A stretch of 7,034 bases of DNA from Tardiphaga sp. (lineage in GTDB: Bacteria; Pseudomonadota; Alphaproteobacteria; Rhizobiales; Xanthobacteraceae). The DNA is taken from positions 1 through 7,034 of the forward strand of contig JAQGJF010000687.1 in the NCBI GenBank assembly GCA_028290765.1. The letters run 5' to 3'. A model generated the notes under the pieces. That model was given only the letters and a program-made list of their open reading frames with translations. It searched no databases and was not told the DNA's origin. Shown here one piece after another: positions 6,427 through 7,034 of the stretch. Numbering within the stretch: the first letter of the stretch is position 1; each line of letters begins with the position of its first letter. The position numbers and the translations under genes were made by a program.

Positions 6427-6636
6427 ATGCGCATCAGTGCACGCAACCAGATCAAGGGCACCGTCGTCGAAGTGAAAAAGGGCGCAACCACCTCGCACGT
6501 CCGGGTCGACATCGGCGGCGGGCAGATCGTCACGTCCTCGATCACCAACGAAGCGGTCGACGACCTCGGCATCAAGGCCAAGGGTGCCGTCATCGTGGTG
6601 GTGAAGGCGTCCGACGTCATGATCGCGGTGGACTGA
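6427..6636 (+). CDS. mop: Molbindin: single Mop (TOBE) domain molybdate-binding protein
   Basis: This encodes a 69-residue cytosolic protein consisting of one Mop domain, the small OB-like fold that binds molybdate or tungstate oxyanions at subunit interfaces in a hexamer. The family text is clear: ISARNQIKGTVVEVKKGATT at residues 3-22, VRVDIGGGQIVTSSITNEAV and VDDLGIKAKGAVIVVVKASD, with the SARNQ, SSIT and KAS positions kept. I start at ATG 6427, where the homologous part begins and a weak GGGAAA lies upstream; a GTG at 6349 would add 26 unrelated residues. No signal peptide is present. It lies 293 bp upstream of modA on the same strand, which supports a role in molybdate storage or sensing beside the uptake system. 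Whether the two are co-transcribed is doubtful because a strong hairpin lies between them. Confidence 0.93.
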   Translation: MRISARNQIKGTVVEVKKGATTSHVRVDIGGGQIVTSSITNEAVDDLGIKAKGAVIVVVKASDVMIAVD

Positions 6637-6683
6637 CGCCCGCACGCCTCTTCTCTCGTCGCGTCGGGATAGATCCGGCTCCC

Positions 6684-6711
6684 TGCCGCCGCGGACATCT
6701 CCGCGGCGGCA
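6684..6711 (+). terminator. Perfect 12-bp GC-rich hairpin after mop
   Basis: TGCCGCCGCGGA (6684-6695) and its exact complement TCCGCGGCGGCA (6700-6711) enclose a 4-nt loop, CATC. This is a very stable stem 47 bp after the mop stop. No T-run follows (AATGCTGTCC), so a classic intrinsic terminator is not shown. It may still pause or end transcription, or protect the mop mRNA 3' end, before modA begins. Confidence 0.6.
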
Positions 6712-6808
6712 ATGCTGTCCGAACAGAGACGGACGAATGGTCGCTGGCGAAAGGGCCGCTGCAGGCCTTTACCCGCGCCGTCAGCCTGTTATTGTTGCGC
6801 CTTGCGAT

Positions 6809-6836
6809 ATCCCGTTGGACCGTAAGTCCGCGGGAT
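6809..6836. promoter_or_regulatory. Imperfect dyad in the modA leader
   Basis: ATCCCG (6809-6814) pairs with CGGGAT (6831-6836), and GGAC (6817-6820) pairs with GTCC (6826-6829) around the loop CGTAA, with a small TT/G internal mismatch. It lies 93 bp upstream of the modA ATG. A second small hairpin, AAAGGGCC/GGCCTTT, is at 6750-6770. They could be an operator or part of a folded leader. The sequence does not match the TATA-rich ModE site pattern as I know it, so no regulator is named. Confidence 0.3.
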
Positions 6837-6929
6837 TGCCGGAACGGCGCTTCCGCCCGTCGCATCATCATTCCAACCAACGCCTGATTTGCGCGCACAT
6901 TCCGCCGCGAACACGCATGGAGCGCCCAA

Positions 6930-7034
6930 ATGCCTCGTCTTGCCGGATTTTTCGTTGCCCTCACCGTCCTGTTCGGATCGATCCATTCGCCCGTGCTGGC
7001 GCAGGACAAGAGCCTGACGGTGTTCGCCGCAGCC
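6930..7034 (+). CDS. modA: Molybdate ABC transporter substrate-binding protein ModA, N-terminal part, cut by the window end
   Basis: Thirty-five codons are visible. They comprise a signal peptide, MPRLAGFFVALTVLFGSIHS then PVLA (1-24), cleaved before QDKSLTVFAAA. The mature start LTVFAAA is the typical first strand of ModA, the periplasmic protein that captures molybdate for the ModBC transporter. The ATG at 6930 has GGAG 7 nt upstream. The Mop-domain gene upstream on the same strand supports the assignment. The ligand-binding residues lie beyond the window, so a related periplasmic binding protein for another oxyanion such as tungstate cannot be fully excluded. Confidence 0.85.
   Translation, partial: MPRLAGFFVALTVLFGSIHSPVLAQDKSLTVFAAA

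Overview
The window looks like an ordinary chromosomal stretch from a GC-rich alphaproteobacterium, most likely of the Bradyrhizobium / Rhodopseudomonas / Afipia group. This rests on GC-rich codon use and on the protein set: LepA, an RDD membrane protein, DUF1801, a PAS-GGDEF-EAL protein, a small YkuD protein, MepA with six cysteines, and a lone Mop-domain protein ahead of modA. The assignment is by protein style only; no database was searched.

Layout. The plus-strand 3' end of lepA (1-593) converges on a minus-strand RDD membrane-protein gene (719-1342, possibly once reaching 613). A plus-strand DUF1801 gene (1479-1940) follows, then an 86-bp double-hairpin repeat (1945-2030). The repeat separates DUF1801 from a convergent minus-strand PAS-PAS-GGDEF-EAL gene (2052-4298). 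After a 335-bp gap without a gene comes a minus-strand YkuD L,D-transpeptidase gene (4640-5086). It is divergent from plus-strand mepA (5317-6252). A small molybdate-binding Mop protein (6427-6636) and the start of modA (6930-7034, cut by the window edge) complete the window and probably open a molybdate uptake locus.

How the genes relate. The YkuD protein and MepA form a divergent peptidoglycan pair, one forming and the other cleaving cross-links. Mop and ModA belong to molybdate storage and uptake. LepA, RDD, DUF1801 and the c-di-GMP protein show no evident functional link to each other.

The most notable signal is that three of the eight genes have an interrupted reading frame, each in a different way. 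(1) The RDD gene contains a (GGCA)n tetranucleotide run of about 6.5 copies. Removing one copy joins it in frame to a further membrane helix that fills the gap to lepA. (2) The EAL domain is cut by a single in-frame TAA immediately after EALVRWPHT, with the rest of the domain intact in the same frame. The GGDEF domain of that protein is also degenerate (GLD and SSDEF) but keeps an RxxD inhibitory site. (3) The YkuD gene has two compensating frameshifts that put only the SHGC catalytic segment out of frame. I see no CRISPR array, prophage, transposase, tRNA or rRNA, and no evidence of a wholly new multi-gene system.
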